Part shown: positions 5,254-12,296 of the stretch, one piece after another
Position numbering within the stretch: position 1 is the stretch's first letter
Layout: each line of letters begins with the position of its first letter
Virus record (IMG/VR): IMGVR_UViG_3300005664_000046
Coordinates: 1 to 29,108 of that record
Origin: a virus
Direction: 5' to 3' (one strand)
Length of the DNA: 29,108 nt
Position numbers and translations under genes: made by a program
Notes under the pieces: generated by a model
The model's input: only the letters and a program-made list of their open reading frames with translations
The model's database searches: none
Told to the model about the DNA's origin: nothing

Positions 5254-5569
5254 TATAAGAAAGACGGCCGAGTTCGACGACGTTTTTGTTGATAGGAGAG
5301 GTCGAGTCTTCCAGGAAAGAAACGGAATCTGTGAAGAACTCCCTCGCACTAGGGATGAGATGAATAATTGCCTAGTGGCCATCAAGGTTGGGGGTAGATA
5401 CAAAAAACGGTTTGTGAATAAGCTTGTGATCGAGGCTTTTGGGGAATCTATTGGCCTTGATCCTAGGATGTATCATGTTATGCATATTGATGGAAACAGG
5501 TTTAATTGTAAGCTGGATAATCTATCATTAGTCAAACGAGCGGAGGGTTATAGTGAAAGAAAAAAATAG
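5243..5569 (+). CDS. Small HNH-type endonuclease, 108 aa
   Basis: A compact HNH protein lacking the C-terminal DNA-binding module of the gene at 1413. Residues about 13-60 form the N-terminal strands (FVDRRGRVFQE ... KKRFVNKLVIEAFGE). The HNH core is HVMHIDGNRFNCKLDNLSLV with H81, D83, N85, N88 and N93. It could be a free-standing nicking or cutting enzyme, or a degraded homing nuclease. The start overlaps the preceding gene by 11 bases, and the next gene (GTG at 5553) starts inside its 3' end. Such interlocking is unusual for a recently inserted mobile gene and suggests it is settled in the operon. Confidence 0.75.
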   Translation: MSDDIRKTAEFDDVFVDRRGRVFQERNGICEELPRTRDEMNNCLVAIKVGGRYKKRFVNKLVIEAFGESIGLDPRMYHVMHIDGNRFNCKLDNLSLVKRAEGYSERKK

Positions 5570-5759
5570 AGAAATATTTATAGGCGCTGAAGCTATAACA
5601 GTGGGCTTTGCCTTAACTGAAGACTGCCCTGACACAAAGGCCGCAGCCGCGCTTATTTCAAGCGCAGTCAATTTTGGCTCAGATGGAGATATAGAAGCAA
5701 AGTGTATAAGGGCTTTTGCATTGGGCATGTCCTATGAACGTTTAGGAGGTGAGGAATGA
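5553..5759 (+). CDS. Small paralogous protein A, 68 aa
   Basis: The GTG at 5553 follows GGAGGG (5542-5547) by 5 bases. The product is soluble and helical, with a conserved end reading EAKCIRAFALGMSYE. The neighbouring gene at 5756 encodes a related protein with EKCERAFVLGMAYE at the matching place and a similar upstream block (AALISSAVNFGSD against SALVASATVWGDT). The two are therefore a tandem duplication that has diverged. Function is unknown; a single conserved cysteine lies in the shared motif. It overlaps the upstream HNH gene by 17 bases and the downstream paralogue by 4. Confidence 0.7.
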   Translation: MKEKNREIFIGAEAITVGFALTEDCPDTKAAAALISSAVNFGSDGDIEAKCIRAFALGMSYERLGGEE

Positions 5760-5977
5760 GCAAAATGGATGATACAGACGAGATCGCAACATCGTTTACT
5801 CGAATAGGCGGTGATCCTCTCTCTGAAGTAGCTAGCGCTTTGGTCGCTAGCGCGACTGTCTGGGGAGATACCGTGAATGAAAAGTGCGAAAGGGCTTTTG
5901 TACTTGGCATGGCCTATGAAGGCGGTATGTCTTATAAGGCATTTAAAGAAATCACAGAAGGAAAGAGAGGAATATAA
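5756..5977 (+). CDS. Small paralogous protein B, 73 aa
   Basis: This is the second copy of the tandem pair. The ATG overlaps the stop of copy A as ATGA and is preceded by GGAGGTGAGG. The shared core is KCxRAFxLGMxYE, here residues about 43-56. Copy B extends further, ending in SYKAFKEITEGKRGI, which copy A lacks. It has no membrane segment and no known domain. The retained frame, good ribosome binding site and protein-level similarity suggest both copies are under selection. Confidence 0.7.
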   Translation: MSKMDDTDEIATSFTRIGGDPLSEVASALVASATVWGDTVNEKCERAFVLGMAYEGGMSYKAFKEITEGKRGI

Positions 5978-6040
5978 ATGAGCGCGAGAGTAACGCTACT
6001 AGGTACAAAGGAGAAACAATGTACAGCAAAGCAATTTTAA
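5978..6040 (+). CDS. Possible 20-codon leader ORF overlapping the ssb start
   Basis: The ATG at 5978 directly follows the stop of paralogue B and has AGAGAGG upstream. It encodes MSARVTLLGTKEKQCTAKQF and ends at 6040, overlapping the first 22 bases of ssb in another frame. It may be a leader that carries ribosomes past the ssb start, or a chance frame. Confidence is low because of its length. Confidence 0.25.
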   Translation: MSARVTLLGTKEKQCTAKQF

Positions 6041-6384
6041 TAGGACGTCTTGGAAAGAAACCTGAAGCTCGAATAACCCAAACGGGAAAAGAATTGGTTA
6101 ATATGTCTTTAGCGGTTTCAGAAAGAAAAGATGAAACGACTTGGTTTAACTTGAGCGCATTTGGAAAGACGGGTGAATATGCGGTTACTCACTTGGATAA
6201 AGGTGATCTTGTCTGTGTTGAGACAAACATCGGTTCTTACGAGACGACAAACAAGGAAACTGGTAAAAAGGTTTCACAATACCAATTCACAGTGTCCTCA
6301 ATTCGGCGCTTACAGAAAAAGAATGGAGACGCTGAAGAGCGTCAATCGGCACCTGAAGTAGAACTGACGCACATACCCTTCTGA
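6019..6384 (+). CDS. ssb: Single-stranded DNA-binding protein
   Basis: A 121-residue SSB. The N-terminus MYSKAILIGRLGKKPEARIT is the classic start of the OB fold (usual form N.v.LiGrLg.dPE.r.t). It is followed by the strands around MSLAVSERK, TTWFNLSAFGKTGEYA, and the GDLVCVETNIGSYETTNKETGK turn. A short linker leads to an acidic end closing in THIPF, matching the DDxPF tip that recruits host and phage repair proteins. It would protect single strands during phage replication and assist the ERF protein encoded upstream. AAGGAGAAACA precedes the ATG. The HNH gene at 6388 follows after three bases. Confidence 0.92.
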   Translation: MYSKAILIGRLGKKPEARITQTGKELVNMSLAVSERKDETTWFNLSAFGKTGEYAVTHLDKGDLVCVETNIGSYETTNKETGKKVSQYQFTVSSIRRLQKKNGDAEERQSAPEVELTHIPF

Positions 6385-6387
6385 TAT

Positions 6388-7017
6388 ATGAGTGAATTAG
6401 ATTTTAAAATTTGTATAAAATGCGGAATCAGTCAGACAGCCGAAGAATTCCCTTTACAAAAAAACATGAAAAGCGGAAAAAGCAACACCTGTAAAAGTTG
6501 CAAAAAAGAATATCAAAAATCTTGGAGGACCGAAAACAAGGAACACCTAAGAGAATACGAAAGCCGCCGACCTTACGACACTACTAAAAGAATGGCTTAC
6601 AGAAAATCAGAGCAAGGGAAAAATACCAAAAAAGTGTATGAATCTCGCGAAGACGTTATTGAAAAACGACGACTAAGAGCAAAACGACCAGACGTATTAA
6701 AAAAAAGAAAAGAATACGGAAGCTCTGAGGAGGTTCGCCAGAGAACAAAACAATGGCAAAAAGACAACCCCGTAAAACACAAAGCACAATGGCTAGCGCG
6801 CAAGGCAATATATCGCGGAAATTTAGTTCGTACGCCATGCAGCGTCTGTGGCGACGAAAATTCAGAAGCGCACCACGAGGATTATAGTCGCCCACTAGAC
6901 GTAATTTTTTATTGCAAGATCCATCACAGAGCTAGACATAAAGAGCTTAGAGATGCCGGATTCGTATGGGACGAATTGGGCAGACCAGTTTTAAAGGATT
7001 TATATGAAGAAAATTAA
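6388..7017 (+). CDS. Zinc-finger HNH-type endonuclease, 209 aa
   Basis: A phage HNH-like protein with two cysteine-rich ends. The N-terminus has C9-x2-C12 and C35-x2-C38, a probable zinc ribbon. The long middle (about 40-145) is highly basic and helical. The C-terminal nuclease-like part has C151-x2-C154, H162-H163 with EDYSRPLDV, then C176-x2-HH and ARHKELR. The HHEDYS...YC..HH arrangement is common in phage HNH proteins that lack the standard DGN core. Only 3 bases separate it from ssb and no clear ribosome binding site is seen, so translation is likely coupled. A shorter, diverged copy of its C-terminal motif lies at 7277-7405. Confidence 0.75.
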   Translation: MSELDFKICIKCGISQTAEEFPLQKNMKSGKSNTCKSCKKEYQKSWRTENKEHLREYESRRPYDTTKRMAYRKSEQGKNTKKVYESREDVIEKRRLRAKRPDVLKKRKEYGSSEEVRQRTKQWQKDNPVKHKAQWLARKAIYRGNLVRTPCSVCGDENSEAHHEDYSRPLDVIFYCKIHHRARHKELRDAGFVWDELGRPVLKDLYEEN

Positions 7018-7276
7018 ATTTGAGGGACCGAAAGCAGCTGATCCAATGAAAATAGAATACACCATAATAAACGACATAAACGGTAAAGCTGTTTTCACAA
7101 AAAATGACCCGCTAGCGGGGTGTTTGAATTACTTCACACTTAAGAGGTTTGGCGATCAGCTTTGGTTTTCTGAAGATTTTATAATTGAGCTAGTAATCGC
7201 GTCTTTAGATTTATCAGAAAAAATGAAAAAAACTCTTATTGATCACATACACGACGAAGTAAAAAAAGAGGTCTAG
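7004..7276 (+). CDS. Small protein of unknown function, 90 aa
   Basis: The ATG at 7004 is inside the end of the HNH gene and follows AAAGGA. The product combines a basic N-terminus (MKKIKFEGPKA), a predicted beta region with aromatic residues (LNYFTLKRFGDQLWFSEDF), and a charged C-terminal helix (KKTLIDHIHDEVKKEV). No family is recognised. It lies between an HNH gene and a remnant resembling the end of that gene. It may therefore be an original phage gene flanked by mobile-gene sequence, or cargo that moved with it. Confidence 0.65.
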   Translation: MKKIKFEGPKAADPMKIEYTIINDINGKAVFTKNDPLAGCLNYFTLKRFGDQLWFSEDFIIELVIASLDLSEKMKKTLIDHIHDEVKKEV

Positions 7277-7405
7277 ATGTATTGCGCAAAACATCACATA
7301 GCTAGGCACAAAGAGTTAAGAAAAATGGGACTTACAGGGAATGTTACAACCGAGCCAGTCCTTGCGAAAAAGGACGGGTCTTATGCGGATAAAAGCACCT
7401 TGTGA
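7277..7405 (+). pseudogene. Remnant or micro-copy of HNH C-terminus, 42 codons
   Basis: An ATG at 7277, 5 bases after GAGG, opens a 42-residue frame beginning MYCAKHHIARHKELRKMG. This matches FYCKIHHRARHKELRDAG at the C-terminus of the HNH gene at 6388-7017. A gap-free hand alignment of 7280-7330 with 6910-6960 gives 36 identities in 51 bases. The rest of the frame does not resemble that gene. It is best read as the tail of a second, mostly deleted HNH gene or a partial duplication. The good ribosome binding site means it may still be translated. It overlaps the 3' end of the leftward peptidase gene. Confidence 0.6.
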
Positions 7406-7744
7406 TTGAGCGACTTCCAAGGTTGTAGTCTTAGAATCTCCTCCCGCCGCTTCAATAATCATTGAATCAGAGATACAGTAACCTACGTGTGTGGCTACTC
7501 CATTTCTACCGTAAAAAGAGAGTGCGTGAGTCTCTGGCTTAGGAACGCCGCCAGACATTGTTCTTTTAAATAAGGTGTCAGCAGTGGCGTCGTAATTAAA
7601 CGACACCATGCCTTGAGCTTTCAATAGTTCAATCGCGAAACCACTACAGTCCCACGCTGGACCAGCTCCTCCCCAACGATAAGGAGAGTTAATAAACCCT
7701 AACGCGTAGGTTAGGATAAGTTGACCATTTGGCACGTTAGCCAT
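7316..7744 (-). CDS. NlpC/P60-family peptidase, probable endolysin
   Basis: A 142-residue cysteine peptidase that should cut peptide bonds in peptidoglycan stem peptides. The signature PYRWGGAGPAWDCSGF carries the nucleophile C33. The second block, GVATHVGYCISDSMIIEAAG, carries the catalytic H86. No signal peptide is present, so export would need a holin or virion delivery. The gene sits at the end of the late region, overlapping a one-span membrane protein gene by 8 bases, which favours a lysis role. The same fold also serves as a tail-tip peptidase in other phages, so a structural role is possible. The C-terminal extension (DWLGCNIPCKSHFS) has two cysteines of unknown use. Confidence 0.82.
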   Translation of the reverse strand: MANVPNGQLILTYALGFINSPYRWGGAGPAWDCSGFAIELLKAQGMVSFNYDATADTLFKRTMSGGVPKPETHALSFYGRNGVATHVGYCISDSMIIEAAGGDSKTTTLEVAQSQGAFIRIRPVLFRKDWLGCNIPCKSHFS

Positions 7745-7982
7745 GTTTTAAATCCATCCGTTTCATCTTTTTCATTTTAACGGCATTGATAACTTTTTCT
7801 TTATCGCCATCTTTCTTGTAAGCTTTTAACTCTTCTTTACAGTCAAGTATTACAGCCTTGGCGTCTTTAGCGGAAAGATCTTTTAAAAGACCTCTCAGCT
7901 CAATTATAAGTTTCAATATGGTCGGACCATTTCCAATTAAAAAGAAGATGATCTGTATCCACGGTAAGATTGCAAAAATCAT
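7737..7982 (-). CDS. One-span membrane protein, possible holin or lysis accessory
   Basis: An 81-residue protein with one hydrophobic segment at the very N-terminus (residues about 2-17, MIFAILPWIQIIFFLIG). A second amphipathic helix (about 21-36) follows, and then a long Lys/Asp/Glu-rich cytoplasmic-type tail. It overlaps the peptidase gene by 8 bases and the upstream 57-residue gene by 4, so the three are coupled. Position and membrane anchor suggest a pinholin, anti-holin or inner spanin-like role, but one span and a charged tail do not decide between them. Confidence 0.6.
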   Translation of the reverse strand: MIFAILPWIQIIFFLIGNGPTILKLIIELRGLLKDLSAKDAKAVILDCKEELKAYKKDGDKEKVINAVKMKKMKRMDLKHG

Positions 7983-8152
7983 TTTAAAGCATCTTTCAAG
8001 ATCTCAACAATTTTATCATCTACGCTGTTATCAGATTTCAAAGCGAGCTCTTCTAATTGAGCTATAAGCATGTCTTTTGCTTTCTTTACGACTTCTTCAG
8101 TCAAAAACATTGCGATTGCTTGCTTGATTAGGCCCTCAAGTACGTCTTTCAT
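7979..8152 (-). CDS. Small amphipathic helical protein, 57 aa
   Basis: The ATG complementary to 8150-8152 follows GGAGG by about 6 bases and opens a 57-residue frame starting MKDVLEGLIKQAIAMFLTEE. The stop overlaps the next start as ATGA. The product is a run of amphipathic helices with no clear transmembrane segment. It is the first gene of the three-gene terminal cassette. A role as lysis regulator or membrane-surface helper is possible, with no direct evidence. Confidence 0.6.
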   Translation of the reverse strand: MKDVLEGLIKQAIAMFLTEEVVKKAKDMLIAQLEELALKSDNSVDDKIVEILKDALK

Positions 8153-8217
8153 GTTTGCCTCCGTGGCGTTATTTGGTTGTGAGAGTAGCTTTCGCTAGAA
8201 TACCACAGCAGCTATAT

Positions 8218-8556
8218 CTATGGCAACATACCGCGAGAGTATATTCTGGCACCGATAGCAATGTTGTTTGTGTTGGTTGATTCTACGACCATACGAATCC
8301 ACTTATAACCTACATAACCTACGTTCCACAGCTGATCACCGCCGCCTGCTATGGTGACTTGAGAACCGGTGATATCACTCCATGTATTTGACTCAGGGGA
8401 TACGGTAGCTTGAATCTTAACGTTTCCAGCGCCCGACGCTCCGATCCAAATAGCCTGGATCGCAAAACAGTACATGTCCTCAATACTAAAAGGATCACTA
8501 TAGTAAATTTCATTATTTACTGTTTTATCAAGTATGACTTTATCGTAGGTTCTCAT
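8218..8556 (-). CDS. Small beta-sandwich virion protein, 112 aa
   Basis: A beta-rich protein with the pattern VKIQATVSPESNTWSDI, then alternating polar strands and YKWIRMVVEST ... ARIYSRG near the end. The same layout (IQGSV.NTNW, a Gly-rich turn, YYRLAYA, TAVLKG) occurs in the 114-residue protein at 17847-18191, so the two probably share a fold and perhaps an origin. Such small sandwiches are frequent in phage late regions as decoration or tail-associated proteins. No ribosome binding site stronger than AAGGTGACGG is seen. It sits after the ejection genes and before the lysis cassette. Confidence 0.6.
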   Translation of the reverse strand: MRTYDKVILDKTVNNEIYYSDPFSIEDMYCFAIQAIWIGASGAGNVKIQATVSPESNTWSDITGSQVTIAGGGDQLWNVGYVGYKWIRMVVESTNTNNIAIGARIYSRGMLP

Positions 8557-8580
8557 CCGTCACCTTAGTTTCACGTGGAA

Positions 8581-10239
8581 CTATTGTTCTTCATCCATGC
8601 CGTTCATTTTCATTCGGTACTCAGGATCTTTTTGCTGTAACAAGTGATGAGTTACAGCCACTGAAGTACCGCCGCGCTGTATAGCCTTCTCAAGCACGGG
8701 CCTATACTTTCCAAGAAGCTCAGGACTTTCTCTTACAAACTTAGAAAGCTTATCAGCAGAGATTGCAGCTGTTTGGTTTCCATACTTCTCGGCTACCTTT
8801 TTTACTAAAACAGCGCCAGCCGACATTTTATCTAAATTGGATCCCATCACTGTGTCGGTCAGGCTGAAAAACTTATTTCCCTCTTCCCTAGCCTGTTTGT
8901 TCTTTAGAAGTTTTTCTGCGTCTTTTGCAACGCTAAATTTCTTATTCGCAGCTTCTACCGTCTGTCTAAGTCCTGGACCTGAAGGAGCTCCAACTTGACC
9001 GAGTCTAGTTGGTCCCGACTTATCAAGAATTTGACCGGCTTGCTCAGCCGAATTGTTGATCTCTTTTCTTACTACACCGTAGATGTCTTTAAGCATTTTC
9101 TGGGTGTCATTAGTTCTGGTTTTATCAAATTTTGCTTTTTCCCCTAAAGACGATACAAGATTTTGAGCCTCGGACATTGGGATGTTATCATTTCCTCGGC
9201 TTAGGATATTTTCTATTTCAGGTCTTAGTTTTTCTATAAGTTCTTGAGTATCTTTGTAGTTAGGGTTTAGTAACTTATCATCCCTATCACTCAATACTTT
9301 TTTCATTACATTTTTAGCAACTTCAGATGGGTTGAACTGACTAGCGCCTGCTTCGTCTATAATTTTATAAACAGCGTCGCGGTCAGCCATAGCGCCTGTT
9401 TTAATTGCTTCGTTTGCTTTAACTAATTTATCTGTACCACCCATAAAAGGAATTAGATTCTTGTACTCAAGCATTCCCTCATCTAGTGCTTGCCTGCCAA
9501 TATCTTTGGTTTGTTGTGTGGTTAATTTATTTCTAGTGCCGCGCTCAAGTCCTAAAGCTCTCGCGCCTTGCAATTCTGCAGTATCCTGCAAGCTGTTGGC
9601 GACTTTTCCTGAAACATCTTTGTATTTAGATAAGAGGTACTGACCTACCTGAGAATCAGCCAGTGAATCTGTAACTCCTCCAATCGCTTTACCAGCGCTG
9701 TAACCGAGACCGCCGCCGATAGCACCTAGTGTTCCCCCCATGGCGGTATCAGCAGCTAAACCCTTTACGTCGTCGGCACTAGAACCACCTAGGCCCATGA
9801 TTCCGCCTTGTAAAGCACCTTTACCCATGACGGTACCAATCTGAGCACCTTTAGCGGCGTTAAGAGCGCCGAGTCCTGGAACAAAAGCAGTGGCTATGCC
9901 TCCGCCTATTTCAGCTCCCATATACGTTTTAGGGTTAGCGGCTTTAGCTTGCTCGTAAGCTAATCTAGATTCATCTCGCTTTTGCTTATAGACGTCGCCG
10001 AAATCACTTAAGGATCGATCGCCTAAAAGTGTCTCGCCCAGGGCTTCTGCGCCACCGGTCAGCTCATCAGCAAAACCTAAAGACGCTCCTTGAGCTAAAC
10101 CCCTGAGACCACTCTCAAGTTGATCGATGTTGTCGACGGAGTTGCTATAAGGGTTATCGACCTGTTTATTTGCTCCGAGATAAGCATCTGGATCAAAAGC
10201 GGGCGCTGATTTTAAATAGGCATCTGGATCAAACGGCAT
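8581..10239 (-). CDS. Internal virion / DNA ejection protein, 552 aa
   Basis: A long virion protein likely injected with the genome. The N-terminus holds two copies of FDPDAYL (residues 3-9 and 15-21), seen at the start of many podovirus internal proteins. It is followed by GFADEL at 55-60 and the RDESRLAYEQAKAANPKTYMGAE block. Residues about 105-190 are Gly/Ala-rich with several hydrophobic stretches (glycine-zipper-like) that could insert into the host membrane during ejection. The remainder is helical and charged. Lack of enzyme motifs argues against a lytic transglycosylase. It is the last and longest of four consecutive internal proteins. Confidence 0.7.
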   Translation of the reverse strand: MPFDPDAYLKSAPAFDPDAYLGANKQVDNPYSNSVDNIDQLESGLRGLAQGASLGFADELTGGAEALGETLLGDRSLSDFGDVYKQKRDESRLAYEQAKAANPKTYMGAEIGGGIATAFVPGLGALNAAKGAQIGTVMGKGALQGGIMGLGGSSADDVKGLAADTAMGGTLGAIGGGLGYSAGKAIGGVTDSLADSQVGQYLLSKYKDVSGKVANSLQDTAELQGARALGLERGTRNKLTTQQTKDIGRQALDEGMLEYKNLIPFMGGTDKLVKANEAIKTGAMADRDAVYKIIDEAGASQFNPSEVAKNVMKKVLSDRDDKLLNPNYKDTQELIEKLRPEIENILSRGNDNIPMSEAQNLVSSLGEKAKFDKTRTNDTQKMLKDIYGVVRKEINNSAEQAGQILDKSGPTRLGQVGAPSGPGLRQTVEAANKKFSVAKDAEKLLKNKQAREEGNKFFSLTDTVMGSNLDKMSAGAVLVKKVAEKYGNQTAAISADKLSKFVRESPELLGKYRPVLEKAIQRGGTSVAVTHHLLQQKDPEYRMKMNGMDEEQ

Positions 10240-10241
10240 GG

Positions 10242-11360
10242 TTACATCCCCAGTCTTTTAATTATTTCAGCACTCCTTGGATCCTTAGGATTACTTTGAG
10301 CCCAATCTAGGGCTTGTTGATCTTCAGCGCTGAGAGTCTTGCCCTGTTTTGCTGGAACATCCAATCCACGAACTTCATAAGCCTTGTCAGATCTTCGGTC
10401 TACTTCTCCACGAAAGTTTTTAAGAATGTTAAGTGCAGTAGAGTTTCGTTGGCCTATACTTGGACTAACTAGGTTTTTCTTTACTGCGTCAACTTCTGAA
10501 GGTCTTGCTACCGACGTAGGGTCAGCGAGTTTTGCCATGTCAGTAGCGATCGCTTCTACTAGTCGGTCCATATCCTGGTTGTGCGAACCAGTCATCTCGT
10601 AAGTGCCTTTATCGGCAATCATTTTTTCTAGAATACCGATGTTATCATTAATATTTTGACGTCTTGTTTCTACCTCGACCACGGCGTCTTTTTTCTTTTT
10701 CTCTTCCGCGTCTAACTTTTCTTGTTTCTTTAAGTCTATGGCAGCCTGTTTGTCATCTCTTTTCAAATCGCGTTGCGCTTGCAGGTCCTGTCTCTTAATT
10801 CCAAGCTCCGACTGCCTAAGGGCTACATCTTCTTTACGTCTCGCGTCCTCCATTGCTTGTTTAGAGGTCGTTTCAAGCGTGTTCATCACATTGCCTAGTT
10901 GCTTAGCATTGTATTTAGAAAAGTCTTGGTTAGGCATTAAGCGAGAAGCTAGCGCCTGCATCATTTTTGATTTATCACTATTAGGATCAGACGACTCTAA
11001 TTCATCGGCCTGGTCTCTTTCGAACTTACCAATTTCTCTGTCTTGTTTTAATTCGTCAAACACACCTTTTCTCTTAGTGTCGAAAGCTTCTAATTCTTTT
11101 TGCTTATCGCGGGATTTTTGACGAAGAGAATCTACCGCTTGATCTTGGTTTTGACCAGCAAGACCAGCTCCCAAAGCCGCAAGGAACGTTAGTCCAGCTC
11201 CTGGCTTAGATTCAGCAACGCTTTTTTCCAACTCCATGCGCTTATCGTCGCCTAGGTTTTTCTTCTTATAAAGATCTGCTAGGTAAGATTGAAGCATAAG
11301 AGGGTTAGCCGTCTTCGTCATCGGGTCGAGTTTATTCTCTTCATTAGGATCGAACATCAT
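10242..11360 (-). CDS. Internal virion protein with long coiled coil, 372 aa
   Basis: An Asp/Lys/Gln/Glu-rich protein. A hydrophobic Ala/Gly/Leu patch (about residues 54-70, GAGLTFLAALGAGLAGQ) follows a helical N-terminus. Residues about 160-240 are a long heptad-like coiled coil rich in Arg, Lys, Asp and Gln, and the C-terminus holds a DNA- or protein-binding-like helical domain. This matches the look of podovirus ejection proteins, which form a trans-envelope tube. Two ATG codons stand together; the first has AAGGAG about 9 bases upstream. It ends 2 bases before the 552-residue gene. Confidence 0.65.
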   Translation of the reverse strand: MMFDPNEENKLDPMTKTANPLMLQSYLADLYKKKNLGDDKRMELEKSVAESKPGAGLTFLAALGAGLAGQNQDQAVDSLRQKSRDKQKELEAFDTKRKGVFDELKQDREIGKFERDQADELESSDPNSDKSKMMQALASRLMPNQDFSKYNAKQLGNVMNTLETTSKQAMEDARRKEDVALRQSELGIKRQDLQAQRDLKRDDKQAAIDLKKQEKLDAEEKKKKDAVVEVETRRQNINDNIGILEKMIADKGTYEMTGSHNQDMDRLVEAIATDMAKLADPTSVARPSEVDAVKKNLVSPSIGQRNSTALNILKNFRGEVDRRSDKAYEVRGLDVPAKQGKTLSAEDQQALDWAQSNPKDPRSAEIIKRLGM

Positions 11361-11376
11361 TTAGGTTACTCCTTAT

Positions 11377-12285
11377 TTATGATCCAGCGGCTTTTGCACC
11401 AGCGCCAAGTATTGTACCAAATAGACCAGTTTTTCTATCAGCCGCCGCATTAGCCGCAGCACTCGCAGCTTGATCGACACCAGCCTGGCCCGTAGCTTTT
11501 TGAAGTTGTTGAGTAAACTTATCTTTAACGTTTCCAGCATTATAGAGACGTTCTTGATTTTGAGTGTCTTGACCTCTATTGGCAACGTCTTGAGCCATGT
11601 TAACATTTCTAAGTTGAGCGGCGTTCCTAGCATCAACATTTGCCATGTTTACTGCTTGTTTGTTCTGAGTGTTAAATCTTGAGATGGCATCTCTAGCCTC
11701 GGCTAATTTAGATTGTTCGCCAAAATCTTGAGTTCTAATCTGTCCCCCTAAGTTACCAGACTGAAGCATGGCCTCTAGTGCTCTGGCCTGTGCTTGCTTA
11801 GCTACGTCAAACCCTTGTTGGCTTGCGCGGTTTGCGCCTTGTTGTTGAGCCATCATTTGAGAAGCCAACTCCATACCAGAACCCGCTACACCACGAGACT
11901 GAGCATTCTGAAGTATAGCATCACGCTGGCCTTTTTCAGCCGCAGCAGCCTCGCCTTGTATTCTTTGAAGATCGCCACGGTCACCTACTGTAAGACCGCT
12001 TTGAGCTACTCCTTCTAACTGAGAGAGAGCGTTCATTTGAGCTTGGCGAAGTCTTGGATCGGTCGACACTTGTTCTTGTGCTGATGCCTCCAAAAGATAA
12101 GTTTCGGCGTCCTCTGGAGTCATCTGACCGGCATTGACAGCTTGAGCTAAGTTTATTTTCATTTCTTCTAAAGATAGCGGATCAATGTTTTCAAACCGTT
12201 GGCCAGCGCGTGCCAAAGCTTGATCAGAGTCTTTTCTTGATCCCCCACTTATGAAATTGTCTAGTTGCCCAAATAAATCAGCCAT
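11377..12285 (-). CDS. Ala/Gln-rich internal virion protein, 302 aa
   Basis: The protein is rich in Ala, Gln, Asn and Gly, with a repetitive helical middle (QSRGVAGSGMELASQMMAQQQ and neighbours) and a C-terminal Gly/Ala hydrophobic segment (LFGTILGAGAKAAG) that might touch membranes. The RGVAGSGMELA motif is common in small podovirus internal proteins. The start is placed at the ATG complementary to 12283-12285, 6 bases after GGAG; a GTG immediately before it would be too close to that site. It is part of the four-gene ejection block between the nozzle and lysis genes. Confidence 0.65.
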   Translation of the reverse strand: MADLFGQLDNFISGGSRKDSDQALARAGQRFENIDPLSLEEMKINLAQAVNAGQMTPEDAETYLLEASAQEQVSTDPRLRQAQMNALSQLEGVAQSGLTVGDRGDLQRIQGEAAAAEKGQRDAILQNAQSRGVAGSGMELASQMMAQQQGANRASQQGFDVAKQAQARALEAMLQSGNLGGQIRTQDFGEQSKLAEARDAISRFNTQNKQAVNMANVDARNAAQLRNVNMAQDVANRGQDTQNQERLYNAGNVKDKFTQQLQKATGQAGVDQAASAAANAAADRKTGLFGTILGAGAKAAGS

Positions 12286-12296
12286 CACTTACTCCT

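Noticed and set aside
7353-7370. Hairpin GTCCTT/AAGGAC as terminator at the convergent junction
   Set aside because: The stem is real, but no T-run follows on either strand and it lies inside the peptidase coding sequence.
10738-11121. Plus-strand open frame of 127 codons inside the ejection protein gene
   Set aside because: It is the mirror of a coiled-coil gene with biased codons; it has no ribosome binding site and its Ser/Cys/Leu-rich product is typical of an antisense shadow.
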